Origin: Cephalothrix spiralis
Taxonomy: Eukaryota > Nemertea > Palaeonemertea > Archinemertea > Cephalotrichidae
DNA: 10,692 bases
Assembly (NCBI GenBank): GCA_032353305.1
Contig: JAUCNG010396145.1
Coordinates: 1 to 10,692, forward strand
Direction: 5' to 3'
This document shows positions 1 to 7,652 of this stretch, one piece after another. Both the position numbers and the translations under genes were made by a program. Each line of letters begins with the position of its first letter. Position 1 is the first letter of the stretch. The notes beneath the pieces were generated by a model, which did no database searches, was not told the DNA's origin, and worked only from the letters and a program-made list of their open reading frames with translations.

Positions 1-173
1 CTCTTTTTATTTACCGCGTATCGCATCGGTGAACGTTAAATATAAATTGACGATCTATATTTCGACAATTCGTGACATGTAATTATTCGGTAAGTTAATA
101 GTTTATGGATATGGATCAATATTTTGATTAGCGGGTTTCTGCTAGGTGGAATTTTGCTTAGTGTATATAAAAC
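1..173 (+). mobile_element. Right-end fragment of the TIR element also present at 5599-6039
   Basis: From about position 50 this stretch aligns with 5906-6046 in the same orientation. Shared blocks include TATATTTCGACAAT, TTATTCGGTAAGTTA, TTTATGGATAT, ATATTTTGATT and a terminal GGAATTTnTGCTTAGTG followed by TATAAA. In the better-preserved copy this terminal segment is the right inverted repeat. The left half of this copy is either outside the window or lost. It is probably part of an upstream intron. Confidence 0.6.
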
Positions 174-629
174 CCCCGACTTACATGTATATTGCTATTT
201 GTTTTTTTTCTTTCTGAAAGTAGCACGGATTTCAAGAAATCTTGTAACTTCTATGTTGTCAAAATAATATCAACAATTCTAATAAAATACAAAAATTTTC
301 GCAAAAGATCCTCAAATTAAAATTCCAAAAAACAACTATGAGGTTTGATACGATATCACTTTGCCACCCATAAAAATGATACTTCGAAATATCAATTAGA
401 ATTTTAAATGTTAACAGTGATAAAATGATACATTTTTTGATATATAGTGTCCGAGAATTAATTCCGTCGATGGCAGAATTTCTTCAGCTTGATGTCTGAA
501 ATTTCCATCTTCATTTTCAAAAATATATCCTCAGCGGAACAGTAAACATACTAAACAAATCAATAAAAAAAATGCCTTGGTCATATTTTAAAAGCTCCTA
601 GTGTTCTTTAATAGGTGGGGGGTCTTTGT
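174..629. other. AT-rich non-coding stretch, nothing recognised
   Basis: No exon with matching splice sites and no clear repeat was found here. It is presumed to be intron or upstream sequence of the gene. Both strands contain frequent stops. Confidence 0.4.
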
Positions 630-738
630 AAATACCTCCTTTAGTCCTTTTGTTGCCCAGTTCTAGCCCCCTTGACTATGTCCTACTTTTTAACCTCGCC
701 CACTCTGTTTTCACACCTTTGTTTTTGTTGCAATTTAG
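630..738 (+). other. Long pyrimidine-rich splice acceptor tract before visible exon 1
   Basis: About 105 bases, strongly enriched in T and C, lead into the acceptor AG at 737-738. The tract holds two earlier AGs (CCCAG near 660 and TTCTAG near 666) that could serve as cryptic acceptors. An open frame starting at 650 in this stretch is a compositional artefact. Confidence 0.5.
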
Positions 739-852
739 GTTAATTATAAATTTGATCAAGTCGAACTTCTTAAAAAGATGTACGTTGAACTTTTCCTTGA
801 AGAAGAACGTGAAAATGTCGAATGGGACCTAAATTTGGAAACGCTCAAATAC
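739..852 (+). CDS. Internal coding exon 1 (visible) of the unrecognised gene
   Basis: Encodes visible residues 1-38, beginning VNYKFDQVELLKK and ending LNLETLKY. It is 114 bases, in phase 0 at both ends. The acceptor AG at 737-738 follows an exceptionally long pyrimidine-rich run from about 630, and the donor at 853 is a strong GTAAGT. Only this frame is open to the donor: one alternative starts with TAA and the other meets TAA at 830-832. The peptide is acidic and helix-friendly, with an EEERENVEWD stretch near residue 21. Because it opens at an acceptor, it is not the first exon. The ATG at 778 is an internal methionine, not a supported start. The function is not recognised. Confidence 0.75.
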
Positions 853-1004
853 GTAAGTATCTGCTCTCTGACAAAACATATCTGGAGCACTGATTTTTTT
901 ATATTAACTGTATGAAGACCTTATACTGGTTTTCTACCGCGGTCTCTACTGTAAAAATAGTAAAATTCAGCCAATCAGGAGCAAACAGTATCAACGCGTC
1001 ATTC

Positions 1005-1108
1005 ATGCATGCATGCATGTTTAGTATTTTGTTATTTGCTTCTTTATTACATCAAGAATATATGGTAGTACCAAGAATACGTTTCACATTCTCCCATATA
1101 TTCTTGAT
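1005..1108. repeat. ATGC microsatellite and a 15-bp perfect hairpin in intron 1
   Basis: A short run of alternating ATGC (1005-1019) is followed by ATCAAGAATATATGG at 1051-1065. Its exact reverse complement lies at 1094-1108, leaving a 28-base loop. The pairing continues imperfectly outward. The overlapping 83-codon open frame has no coding character and is not annotated as a gene. Confidence 0.6.
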
Positions 1109-1248
1109 TACATGTAGTGTAGAATATATTATTCAATTATTGGTTATTTTAAAACAGGCGTGAGGGGTAGCAAAAAAGTTTAGCCTTTATTTCCTAAAGA
1201 TAATTGATAATTGATTTGATTGAATTTAATTTATTTTCGCTCGCCCAA

Positions 1249-1695
1249 GGGGGGTTGTCTTGGAAGTGCAGACACTAACCCAGGTGGGTGGGAGTTTTTG
1301 TTCTTGTCTCGATAATGGATGGGTGTCCAGAGACTTTTGTCTTGAAAGTGAGGTTCTTGTATCGATAATAGGTGGTGTCTATAAAAAGTATTGTCAGAAA
1401 AGTGATGCATTTATGTTAATAAAGCGGTTACTATTTCAACTCTTTTTGCACTTAGTGGAAAAAATTAACAAAATTTTCTGAGGCGCAGGTTTTTTAGGCA
1501 AAGTTTTTGGGTGGGTGTTTTCTATCGGGGTCTGAAAGTGAAAAAATGTCAGTTAGTGATGGTTTGGGGTTGCTGTTTTGAGGTTGTGTTTGCGAAGTGA
1601 CGCAAATGTCAAGTTTGTGATGGGGTGGTGGTCACATGTAAAATTAAAAAAAACGGAGGCGTACGTTGGTGTCTGCACTTTCAAGACAACCCCCC
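1249..1695 (+). mobile_element. Non-autonomous TIR DNA transposon (MITE), copy 1, in intron 1
   Basis: The ends are 27-bp inverted repeats, left at 1249-1275 and right at 1669-1695. They differ at one position and share the core TTGTCTTGAAAGTGCAGACAC, as read from the right end. The terminus is a run of six G on one strand and six C on the other. The interior is GT-rich on this strand and encodes no transposase. A second, diverged copy lies at 10069-10479 in the same orientation, with strong identity in the right half (for example TTAGTGATGGTTTGGGGT and GCGAAGTGACGCAAATGTCA). I could not identify a convincing target-site duplication, so the superfamily is left open. The open frame at 1260-1481 is internal to this element and not a gene. 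Confidence 0.85.
1301..1381 (+). repeat. Imperfect 53-bp internal direct repeat inside MITE copy 1
   Basis: TTCTTGTCTCGATAAT at 1301 recurs as TTCTTGTATCGATAAT at 1354, each followed by a GGTGTC-like block. This shows a 53-base internal duplication. The arrangement is not evident in copy 2, so it may be specific to this copy or decayed in the other. Confidence 0.5.
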
Positions 1696-1769
1696 GCTAC
1701 CTGTGGCGCCCAATTTGATTGAAAAATAATATATTCATTATATAATCTAAATTAATTTTCGTTATTCAG

Positions 1770-1894
1770 CAAATAATGGAAATGGACGAAGAAGATGATA
1801 AGAAACAAGAGTACCTGGCTCGAATGAGCAACACTGTTGCAACTGCCGCTTTCCCTAAATTTACAACAATGAAAGAAGAAATGTATCGTGTATG
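1770..1894 (+). CDS. Internal coding exon 2 of the unrecognised gene
   Basis: Encodes visible residues 39-79 plus the first two bases of the Cys80 codon (125 bases, phase 0 in, phase 2 out). The acceptor is a TTCAG at 1765-1769 after a T-rich tract, and the donor at 1895 is GTAAGT. The peptide starts with a very acidic, Met-rich segment (QIMEMDEEDDKKQEYLARM), likely helical. It then runs into a region containing AAFPKF and MKEEMYRV, which continues across the intron into CYRYLMDAV in the next exon. The join across the split codon gives a smooth amphipathic helix pattern, which supports the splice. No catalytic motif is visible. The minus-strand open frame over this exon is a shadow. Confidence 0.78.
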
Positions 1895-2181
1895 GTAAGT
1901 AATTTGTAACCTTGCTTTTTTGTTAGCATGTGCTGTTTTCTTTTGCGGCGTCACCATTTATTTGGGTTAAGACTGCGTCGTTGCAATATTTACGGTAGTC
2001 TGCATCAAAGCATGGTATTGCATATCATTTCATACTTATTCTGTTTGATCTGAAGTTCTCGTTCTACCATTGTATCGAGTATAATTGACAAAACCGCTAA
2101 CAACGTAACGCCGCAGTTTTCCCCACATATGCGTTAAAACGGAATAGCTGCTAGTAACGCAAAGCCGCGTATCCCAACAGT

Positions 2182-2227
2182 CTCAAATGCGCAGTATTTC
2201 ACATTTACATGTAGCGCATATTTGAGG
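2182..2227. repeat. Imperfect hairpin in intron 2
   Basis: CTCAAATGCGC near 2182 pairs with GCGCATATTTGAG ending near 2226, with a two-base bulge. The loop contains one of the ACATGTA motifs. The surrounding 2100-2270 stretch is richer in CG dinucleotides than most of the intron, but I do not recognise it as a family. Confidence 0.45.
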
Positions 2228-2272
2228 TAAGAATGCGGTGCAACAAAGATACGGCCGCCTTAACGTCTATTG

Positions 2273-2635
2273 ATACTCCGTGGGTTTTTCGAGTTGGCAC
2301 AGTTTTTTCCTAAGTACAAGTAAATACCAATAAGATCTAGTAGGGATTTCTTGTTGGGATTATCTTGAACCCGTTAGTTCACTACGGTTTACTTTAATCG
2401 ATTGGGCGTTAATTCGTCTGAAGAACAATCCCCATTGCAATTAAGTTGGGATTGATCATAACTGGGTGTGAGGATCCCAAGTCAAAATTTAGGTCCCTGT
2501 TGGTTTTTTTTTGCTAAGAGTTAATATCCAATTTCCTCATAGTGCACGAAGATCACGAACGCTACACTTGGTGACATTTGAATTGAGCACTTTAAAAAAA
2601 TAAAAATGGGCCAACTCGAAAAATCCACGGAGTAT
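2273..2635. mobile_element. Inverted-repeat element in intron 2
   Basis: A 26-bp arm at 2273-2298 (ATACTCCGTGGGTTTTTCGA...) is matched by its reverse complement at 2610-2635 with one mismatch, and further T-rich/A-rich pairing continues inward. The 310-base interior has no coding frame. The length and structure fit a MITE or a solo foldback element. No target duplication is clear, and the right end directly abuts a tRNA-like segment, so the two could belong to one composite repeat. Confidence 0.65.
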
Positions 2636-2640
2636 GAAGA

Positions 2641-2750
2641 GGCCTTTAGTGACGAAGTTCCATAGAACTCCGGTCCTTGTATCCGGAGGTACCGGGTTCG
2701 AGAACCATGATGACATTATGCTTTGTGGTTCTCCGCATTGAAATAAACAG
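2641..2750 (+). mobile_element. tRNA-like SINE-type head in intron 2
   Basis: This segment has a near-perfect pol III B-box/T-arm at 2695-2706 (GGTTCGAGAACC) and an imperfect A-box-like TAGTGACGAAG at 2647-2657. Between them is a hairpin, CTCCGG (2668-2673) pairing with CCGGAG (2683-2688) over a 9-base loop, where an anticodon arm would sit. The spacing of about 47 bases fits a tRNA-derived promoter. The acceptor stem does not close and the A-box is degenerate, so it is not a functional tRNA gene. A tRNA-derived SINE fragment is the best reading. The 3' end is not defined. Confidence 0.4.
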
Positions 2751-2838
2751 GTCATGACACGTATGTTATATCTGAAATTCAGGAACCATTGCTTGTCCTT
2801 AATAAAATATAAACACAATTATAAATATAATATTTCAG

Positions 2839-2948
2839 TTATCGGTATCTTATGGATGCGGTAGACCAAATTGTTAGCTCAAGTATGTTAGTAAGATCAA
2901 CAATGGGTATGGCCGAAAAAGAAGACAACGACTTTCCTGATGAACAAG
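2839..2948 (+). CDS. Internal coding exon 3 of the unrecognised gene
   Basis: Completes Cys80 (TG+T), then encodes visible residues 81-116 (YRYLMDAVDQIV... to ...DFPDEQ) and the first base of codon 117. It is 110 bases, phase 2 in and phase 1 out. The acceptor is TATTTCAG at 2831-2838, and the donor at 2949 is GTAAAT, weaker than its neighbours'. The other two frames hit TAG inside the exon, so the reading is forced. The sequence looks like the end of a helical domain followed by an acidic, Gly/Met-rich tail. Reading through the donor would add a short tail and stop at TGA 2999-3001, so retention of the very long following intron would give a truncated protein. Confidence 0.75.
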
Positions 2949-3028
2949 GTAAATATTACTTATACCCTTTTGCGCCCTTTTTCAAAAGGCAGCTTAAATG
3001 ATCAAACTGGTAATCAAAATTTACTACA

Positions 3029-3290
3029 ACATCCCCCCCCCCTCCATTTAGGCATCTTTTTTTTACTTGGTTCACGGACAAACTTTTCAAAAAAGAAGAA
3101 AGAAAAAATAATTATAATTTTCATTTTTCCGACGTTTTTATTTCATTCGACGTCTGAAAATTCAGTCGGCGGTAAAAAAAAAAATTTAAAAAAACCAGCC
3201 GGCGGCGGTAAAAAAAATAAAAATAGTATTTTTTATTATTTTCATTTTTCGGAAATTCTCACCGGCGGTGTCCGTAAACCAAGTACTTAA
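3029..3290. repeat. Low-complexity A-rich tract with GGCGG islands in intron 3
   Basis: A poly-C run near 3033-3042 is followed by A/T homopolymer blocks. These are broken by GGCGG-containing islands around 3167, 3202 and 3264, with the first two directly followed by TAAAAAA. TTTTCATTTTTC occurs twice (near 3118 and 3239). The 116-codon open frame crossing the exon 3 donor is lysine-rich because of poly-A runs and is not a credible gene. Confidence 0.5.
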
Positions 3291-3900
3291 AAAAAGGCCT
3301 TATCTCCCTTCTGTTTAAGGATGTGTATTTTTAAATACTGCTATAATTATGTATTCGACGTTTAGTTGGCGTCGATCAAAACGAGAAGAATTGTCGATCG
3401 TGTGTTCCGAATTGATGCAAAATCTAATTTAAATCTAATTCAGCGTCGCGCAAATATTTTCACTTTTTTAAAGTTTTGTTATGGATCTATTATTAAAGAC
3501 GATAATGATTGAGATCCGTTTTTTGATGCCAATTAAATAGCTCAAAGGGATATAATTTCTCTAAAAATCTAATGTGAATCACAAACACCGTCGAATCAAG
3601 GGAAATTTACATTTAGAAAAAATTAAGCTGGGAAGGGACTTGAGTAACCCGATCATTCATGTGAAGTAGAAAACTTGAAATTTACATAATTAACTAGCGA
3701 GGAGTTTGTTTTTTTGGTTGCCAGTATAAGTTTAATCGTGATTACATGTAAATTGTATAAGCTTTGAAATTCAAGTTCAAAATTGTTTTTTAATTTAACG
3801 TTATGTCGTGCCATTGACGTTGAAAATTATTGGAAAATAATAAACACGAGGGGGAAGCCCGGTCAACTCCCCTTCACTACTTCTCTTTAAAGTCTCTAGT
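3291..3900. other. Intron 3 sequence, nothing recognised
   Basis: AT-rich sequence without convincing exons or long inverted repeats. A short direct repeat, AATCTAATTTAAATCTAATT, is present near 3421-3440. No family is recognised. Confidence 0.35.
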
Positions 3901-3911
3901 CATCAAATTCT

Positions 3912-4024
3912 TAGTGTGCGGGGGCATAGTCGCACGTTCGCATGATCGCACCAATTACATGCGATTATTTGGCAAAAGTTCCTCCGCACACTATAGGAAA
4001 ATCGCATGTACGCATGAACGCATT
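3912..4024. repeat. Cluster of interleaved inverted repeats with CGCA motifs
   Basis: TAGTGTGCGG at 3912-3921 is the exact reverse complement of CCGCACACTA at 3984-3993, and TACATGCGATT at 3957-3967 is matched by AATCGCATGTA at 4000-4010. The arms interleave, so the two stems are mutually exclusive or pseudoknotted. CGCA or GCAT words recur through the block. It may be the end of an unrecognised element. The 72-codon open frame over it is not supported as a gene. Confidence 0.5.
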
Positions 4025-4410
4025 TGGTTTGATTATTTAACCGCATGAGCCATTTTATTTTATTAAATTGTACTTTATCGATTTTTCCTTTAATTTATTA
4101 AATTTTGTTAATTTGCCCCTTCAATTTAAGTTTATGGACTAATATCTGGAAGAACAACATCTCATTCGCGGGCCTCGGTTCTGAGTCGACCGAAATCAAC
4201 AGGTAGTTAGGTCTATGTTTAAAAGAGGGTGTCTTTATCATTGTTTCAATAGAATACGTGTTCCCTTAGTCTTACCATAGACATATTAATTAGGTCTAAG
4301 GAATCGGGCTTCCATCTTGGGAGAATTCAATCAGACAACGCCCTGATTGGCCCTGCGCGAATGATCACGTGGGTAAACAACGGAATTGACAAATTCAAAT
4401 TTTCATATTT

Positions 4411-5227
4411 CTTCAAGATTTTAAACTGGATCAAAAAATGTGTAAGTTAAATTAATGATGAAATCAATTAGTTTGATATCTGTTTATTTGAATTATTACG
4501 AGTTTTAATCGTGACAATCAGTTGTTTGTCTACTAACTCTGATTTGATTTCTTCAAGATTTTAAACTGGATCAGAAGATTTTTAAGTTGAATTAATGATG
4601 AAATTATTTATTTTAATATACACAAGTTTATGGAACGTTTGGGGTTAAACCTTCAGACCCCAGTTTTCGCCCCCCCCCCCGCCCAAATCTCGGCAGGGCG
4701 GGCCTAAACCCTAACAACCCTTATATTTTTGGAAAGCTTCAAGTGGAAATTACATACATGTATAGGTTCAAGTTTATATTTTTGAAATGGTCTAGCCCAC
4801 TTTTTTCTTCTTCTCGAAAAATCTCAATTTGCCCTGGGCTCCTAAAAAAGATCAAACTCAATCAAAAATGGTATCTTATTGTTGTATTTGACCATGCAGA
4901 TCAGAAATTATCGGGTTTGACCCTTTTTGGAAACCTTTAAAAAAATTGAATAAAAATGTTAATTTGGCCCCTGAAGCCCCAAAATGGGCCCGACCCTTTC
5001 AAAAATATAAACTTTGATCTAGAATTTCCATTAGCTTTCCAAAAATATAAGGGTTGATGGGGTTTAGGCCCGCACTAGTACTTCCGAGATTTTGGCGGGG
5101 GCCGAAAACTGGAGTCTGAAGGTTTAATTAACCCCAAAAGTTCCATAAACCTGTGTATGTATATTTGAATAATTACCAGTTTTAATCGTGACAACCGATT
5201 GTTTGTCTACTAACTCTGATTTGAAAT
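4411..5227 (+). repeat. 140-bp tandem duplication; second unit split by a transposon
   Basis: Unit A covers 4411-4550. Unit B starts at 4551 with the same CTTCAAGATTTTAAACTGGA, runs to 4620, is interrupted by the 535-bp foldback element and resumes at 5158-5227. Shared right-half words are GTTTTAATCGTGACAA and GTTTGTCTACTAACTCTGAT. With the insert and one TA removed, unit B matches unit A in register with no gap, so unit length is 140 in both. Confidence 0.8.
4621..5155. mobile_element. 535-bp foldback MITE with about 115-160 bp arms and TA target duplication
   Basis: The ends read CACAAGTTTATGGAAC on the left and, on the complementary strand, CACAGGTTTATGGAAC on the right. The arms stay alignable for about 115 bases (4621-4735 with about 5035-5155). 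They can be extended imperfectly to about 160 bases through a shared AGTTTATATTTTTGAAA block. TA flanks both ends (4619-4620 and 5156-5157), and the neighbouring uninterrupted repeat unit shows the same sequence without the insert. No transposase is encoded. The TA target suggests mobilisation by a Tc1/mariner-type or similar enzyme, an inference from target choice only. The 65-codon open frame at 4743-4940 lies inside it and is not a gene. Confidence 0.85.
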
Positions 5228-5292
5228 GGCGAGTTCCAAAAAAAAATCGGGCGAAAAAATATAAATTTTCTAGCTATAAATTGGGGCAACCT

Positions 5293-5560
5293 ATAAGTCG
5301 TACATAGTGGGGACGTAAATCCAAATGTTCCTTATCACCTTCTCATCAATCGGCATTTAGCATCAAATATAGCACCTTCAATTTATGTTGGAAAATGAAT
5401 GCTCCTGTGGTTGGTAGATAAGACCATATAATTTTGAGCATAGAGCCACAGAAGCATTTTCCAACATAATTTGAAGGTGCCTATATTTGATGCTAGATGC
5501 CGATTAATCAGCAGGTAATAAGAAACATTTTGATTAGTGTCCCAAGTCTGTACGACTTCT
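5293..5560. mobile_element. 268-bp snapback element in intron 3
   Basis: The arms at about 5293-5410 and 5446-5560 are inverted copies with small indels and roughly four-fifths identity by eye. The best block is GCATCAAATATA...CACCTTCAA with TATGTTGGAAAATG. The loop is about 35 bases. It would form a very long RNA or DNA hairpin. No coding capacity is supported; the 78-codon minus-strand frame across it simply reflects the palindrome. Confidence 0.75.
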
Positions 5561-5598
5561 AAGTCGTCCAAATTTCTCTCAAGTTGAAAGGGTGAATT

Positions 5599-6039
5599 CC
5601 CACTAAGCAGAAATTCCACTAAGCAGAATGTGTTTCCTTCTTTGACCCGACCCTTTTGATATAGAAATAAACAAAATATGCAACCCTATCTAAGAATTGA
5701 TTGCATAAAATCGCCCCGTTGGCTTTTATGACCACGGTTAATCATGACCCCAAGTAATAAACTAAAATTGATTTATAAATATATAAATAAAATTTATTTA
5801 TTAATGACAATTTATTATTAGAAAAATTAGAAAAAATACATTATTAAATTAAAATTAAAATTAAAAACTAATTTGAAATTTAGAATTTGTATTTAATATT
5901 GTTTAACGATATATATTTCGACAATGTGTGACAAGTAGTTATTCGGTAAGTTACTTATTTATGGATATAGGCTATAGGGGTGCATATTTTGATTTTCTAT
6001 TTAGCCGGTTTTTGCTTAGTGGAATTTCTGCTTAGTGGG
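5599..6039. mobile_element. 441-bp TIR element (MITE) with CTAAGCAG-repeat ends
   Basis: The left end at 5599-5628 begins CCCACTAAGCAGAAATTCCA and the right end at 6010-6039 is its inverted copy, matching at 29 of 30 positions. Each end itself contains the word CACTAAGCAGAA or a close variant twice, spaced 17 bases apart. The interior is extremely AT-rich and non-coding. A relative of the right two-thirds lies at the left edge of the window in the same orientation. No target duplication is clear. Confidence 0.75.
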
Positions 6040-6122
6040 TATAAACCGTTGAAAGCCCGGTTCATTAAACCTAATTAATATGTCTATGTTTAGACTAGTG
6101 TCCCCTTCTTTGACCCGACCCT
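5636..6122 (+). repeat. 19-bp direct repeat flanking the inner TIR element
   Basis: CTTCTTTGACCCGACCCT occurs at 5636-5653 and again at 6104-6121. The first copy lies just inside the left end of the 5599-6039 element and the second just outside the composite's right arm, so they are not a simple target duplication. A rearrangement or an additional layered insertion is implied. Confidence 0.6.
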
Positions 6123-7400
6123 CTCACGGCGTTAAATCATAAGTGATTTTCAAATATTCACAAAAATAAAGTGTATCGAATTTTGAGCCTTTTTAGCGAT
6201 TTTTAGAAAACAATTATAGCCACCGCATTCAGGGTATAAGACACACCAATAATCGATAAAAAGTTTGTGTTCCATGACGTAGAAAAATATATTTCTCCAT
6301 TTCTGTTGCTTATAGTATCTAAGCCAGATGAGCTGGAAGCTTGTTACTTGGTACATAATTACTAAAATAAGTGTATAAATTTTAATTTTGATACATTTTA
6401 ACCTTAGACCGAGTTATTCGGTTTTTGGCATTGATTTAGTGAGCTTTCCTCTATGACGTCATATCGCGGGATTTCTCTCGAAAAAAATATGGTTGATTTA
6501 TATTTGAATTTCAATATATTGCGATTATTTTGGTATAAAACAATCTATATATCTTGTCTATTTTATTAAGATTCGAAGACGATTTTTTCTTTTGCATTTA
6601 TGCTAAGAGTACTATTTAATAACGGTTTGTACCCTTCATTCGATAAAATTGCGATTTTCTCAATCATTAGATCAAAGGTAATCGTCTACTAAAAATACTA
6701 GTATGCATTCGGCTTATCTCCTAAAAACTTACAAAATGTACAAGTGATGCAAATGAATAGAACTATTTAAGTTATTTTCATAGAATTCGCTATACAAATG
6801 GCGCAAAAAGAGACACATTATTTTTATCTATTGTTGCAAATGTTGATTTTGGTTTTGTGCCTTGATAAGGGTCATACACGCACTATCGATGTGATACAAA
6901 AGTATATTAAAGGCACCAAATTATGAGAATTTAAATGATTTTGAAGATACACAAATGTAGTTTATCACCTCTTAATGTGTTCAAAGTTTGGTGTTATATA
7001 TGTGTACGTGTATATACATTCTACGTGGTTCTACCTCAGCAAGAGAAGTATCAACTCACATTACATAAGCCATGTGAAAAAATGAAAAAATGTGAAAAAT
7101 TTATGGTGTTGTGAAAAATATCACCTTTTTGAGATTTTTGTTATAAAAATGTTGAAAATTAGGATTTCAAACTTAAATTGTTAAAACTCCAGAACTTACT
7201 ACAATATCTCAAAACATTTCCGCGCCTCGCTTTGCTCGGCTCAATATCAATGTATTGTGCAAGAAGGCGCGCAAAATATGACTATTTCACCCTTGGAGCG
7301 TCAGATACTTTTGCTTGCTAAGGAACTATAATATGTATTTCTACCAAGATCGGAATGTTTTCTACCATTCAAATGTCGCATTACTCTACATACCTCTGAA
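6123..7400. other. Intron 3 sequence, no gene or clear element recognised
   Basis: AT-rich, with A-rich GTGAAAAA-type low complexity around 7073-7150 and a CG-richer patch around 7218-7270 (CGCGCCTCGCTTTGCTCGGC). No exon compatible with phase 1 on both sides was convincing. The 68-codon minus-strand frame near 6150-6356 has no supporting features. Confidence 0.4.
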
Positions 7401-7409
7401 TACCTTACT

Positions 7410-7502
7410 AAACTCAGGGGAAGACGCGCTCCGTCTCTTTGTTATACTGTGCGTCGGATCACAGTATAACAAAGAGACGGAGCGTCGTCTTACCCTGAGT
7501 TT
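7410..7502. repeat. Near-perfect 41-bp-arm GC-rich hairpin upstream of exon 4
   Basis: The left arm at 7410-7450 and right arm at 7461-7502 pair almost perfectly, with one mismatch and a small indel. The core, GCTCCGTCTCTTTGTTATAC, is exact on both sides. The loop is 10 bases (GCGTCGGATC). It is notably GC-richer than its surroundings. It lies in intron 3, about 150 bases before the exon 4 acceptor. High arm identity implies recent origin or active arm correction. The 67-codon open frame across it reflects the palindrome. Confidence 0.85.
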
Positions 7503-7652
7503 TGAAATAGTGAAATAATGTGACTCAGCTAAGATAAAAGACTCCTACAATTCCTCAAAAAATCATTATTTTTGTTTTCTTGATTTCTTTTTTCCTTTTT
7601 ATCCTTTATCATATTCCTTGACCTTCATGCATGATTCATGTTATCTTAACAG

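Larger units (their letters stand above)
4267..6097. mobile_element. 1.8-kb composite element bounded by 43-bp inverted repeats
   Basis: The left arm at 4267-4309 and the right arm at 6055-6097 are inverted copies matching at 38 of 43 positions. They contain an unbroken shared block, CATAGACATATTAATTAGG. Both arms begin with TAGTCT read inward, compatible with a TA target duplication. The interior has no transposase frame; instead it holds a tandem duplication, two foldback elements and another TIR element, listed separately. The reading is that a non-autonomous host element accumulated later insertions. Alternatively, two separate short elements in opposite orientation happen to flank the cluster. 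Confidence 0.6.

Noticed and set aside
1260-1481. 73-codon open frame as a possible small gene
   Set aside because: It starts inside the left inverted repeat of MITE copy 1. Copy 2 does not preserve the frame.
2641-2715. Functional tRNA gene
   Set aside because: The B-box and an anticodon-like stem are present, but the A-box is degenerate, the anticodon loop is 9 bases and no acceptor stem closes.
2940-3290. 116-codon plus-strand open frame, the longest in the window
   Set aside because: It crosses the exon 3 donor in a different frame from the gene, and its length comes from poly-A, poly-C and A-rich tracts (many Lys/Asn/Ile). It has no coding character.
4418-4441. 24-base phase-compatible micro-exon between exons 3 and 4
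   Set aside because: It has AG before it and GTAAGT after it and keeps phase 1. However, it lies in a tandemly duplicated unit inside a transposon composite, and the sister unit has lost the donor. Chance is more likely; spliced reads would be needed.
4669-4684. Poly-C run as a functional signal
   Set aside because: It lies in an arm of the 535-bp element opposite a GGCGGGGG segment. Homopolymer slippage or assembly length error is the simpler explanation.
5383-5619. 78-codon minus-strand open frame
   Set aside because: It spans the arms and loop of the 5293-5560 snapback, so openness reflects the palindrome and AT-rich sequence.
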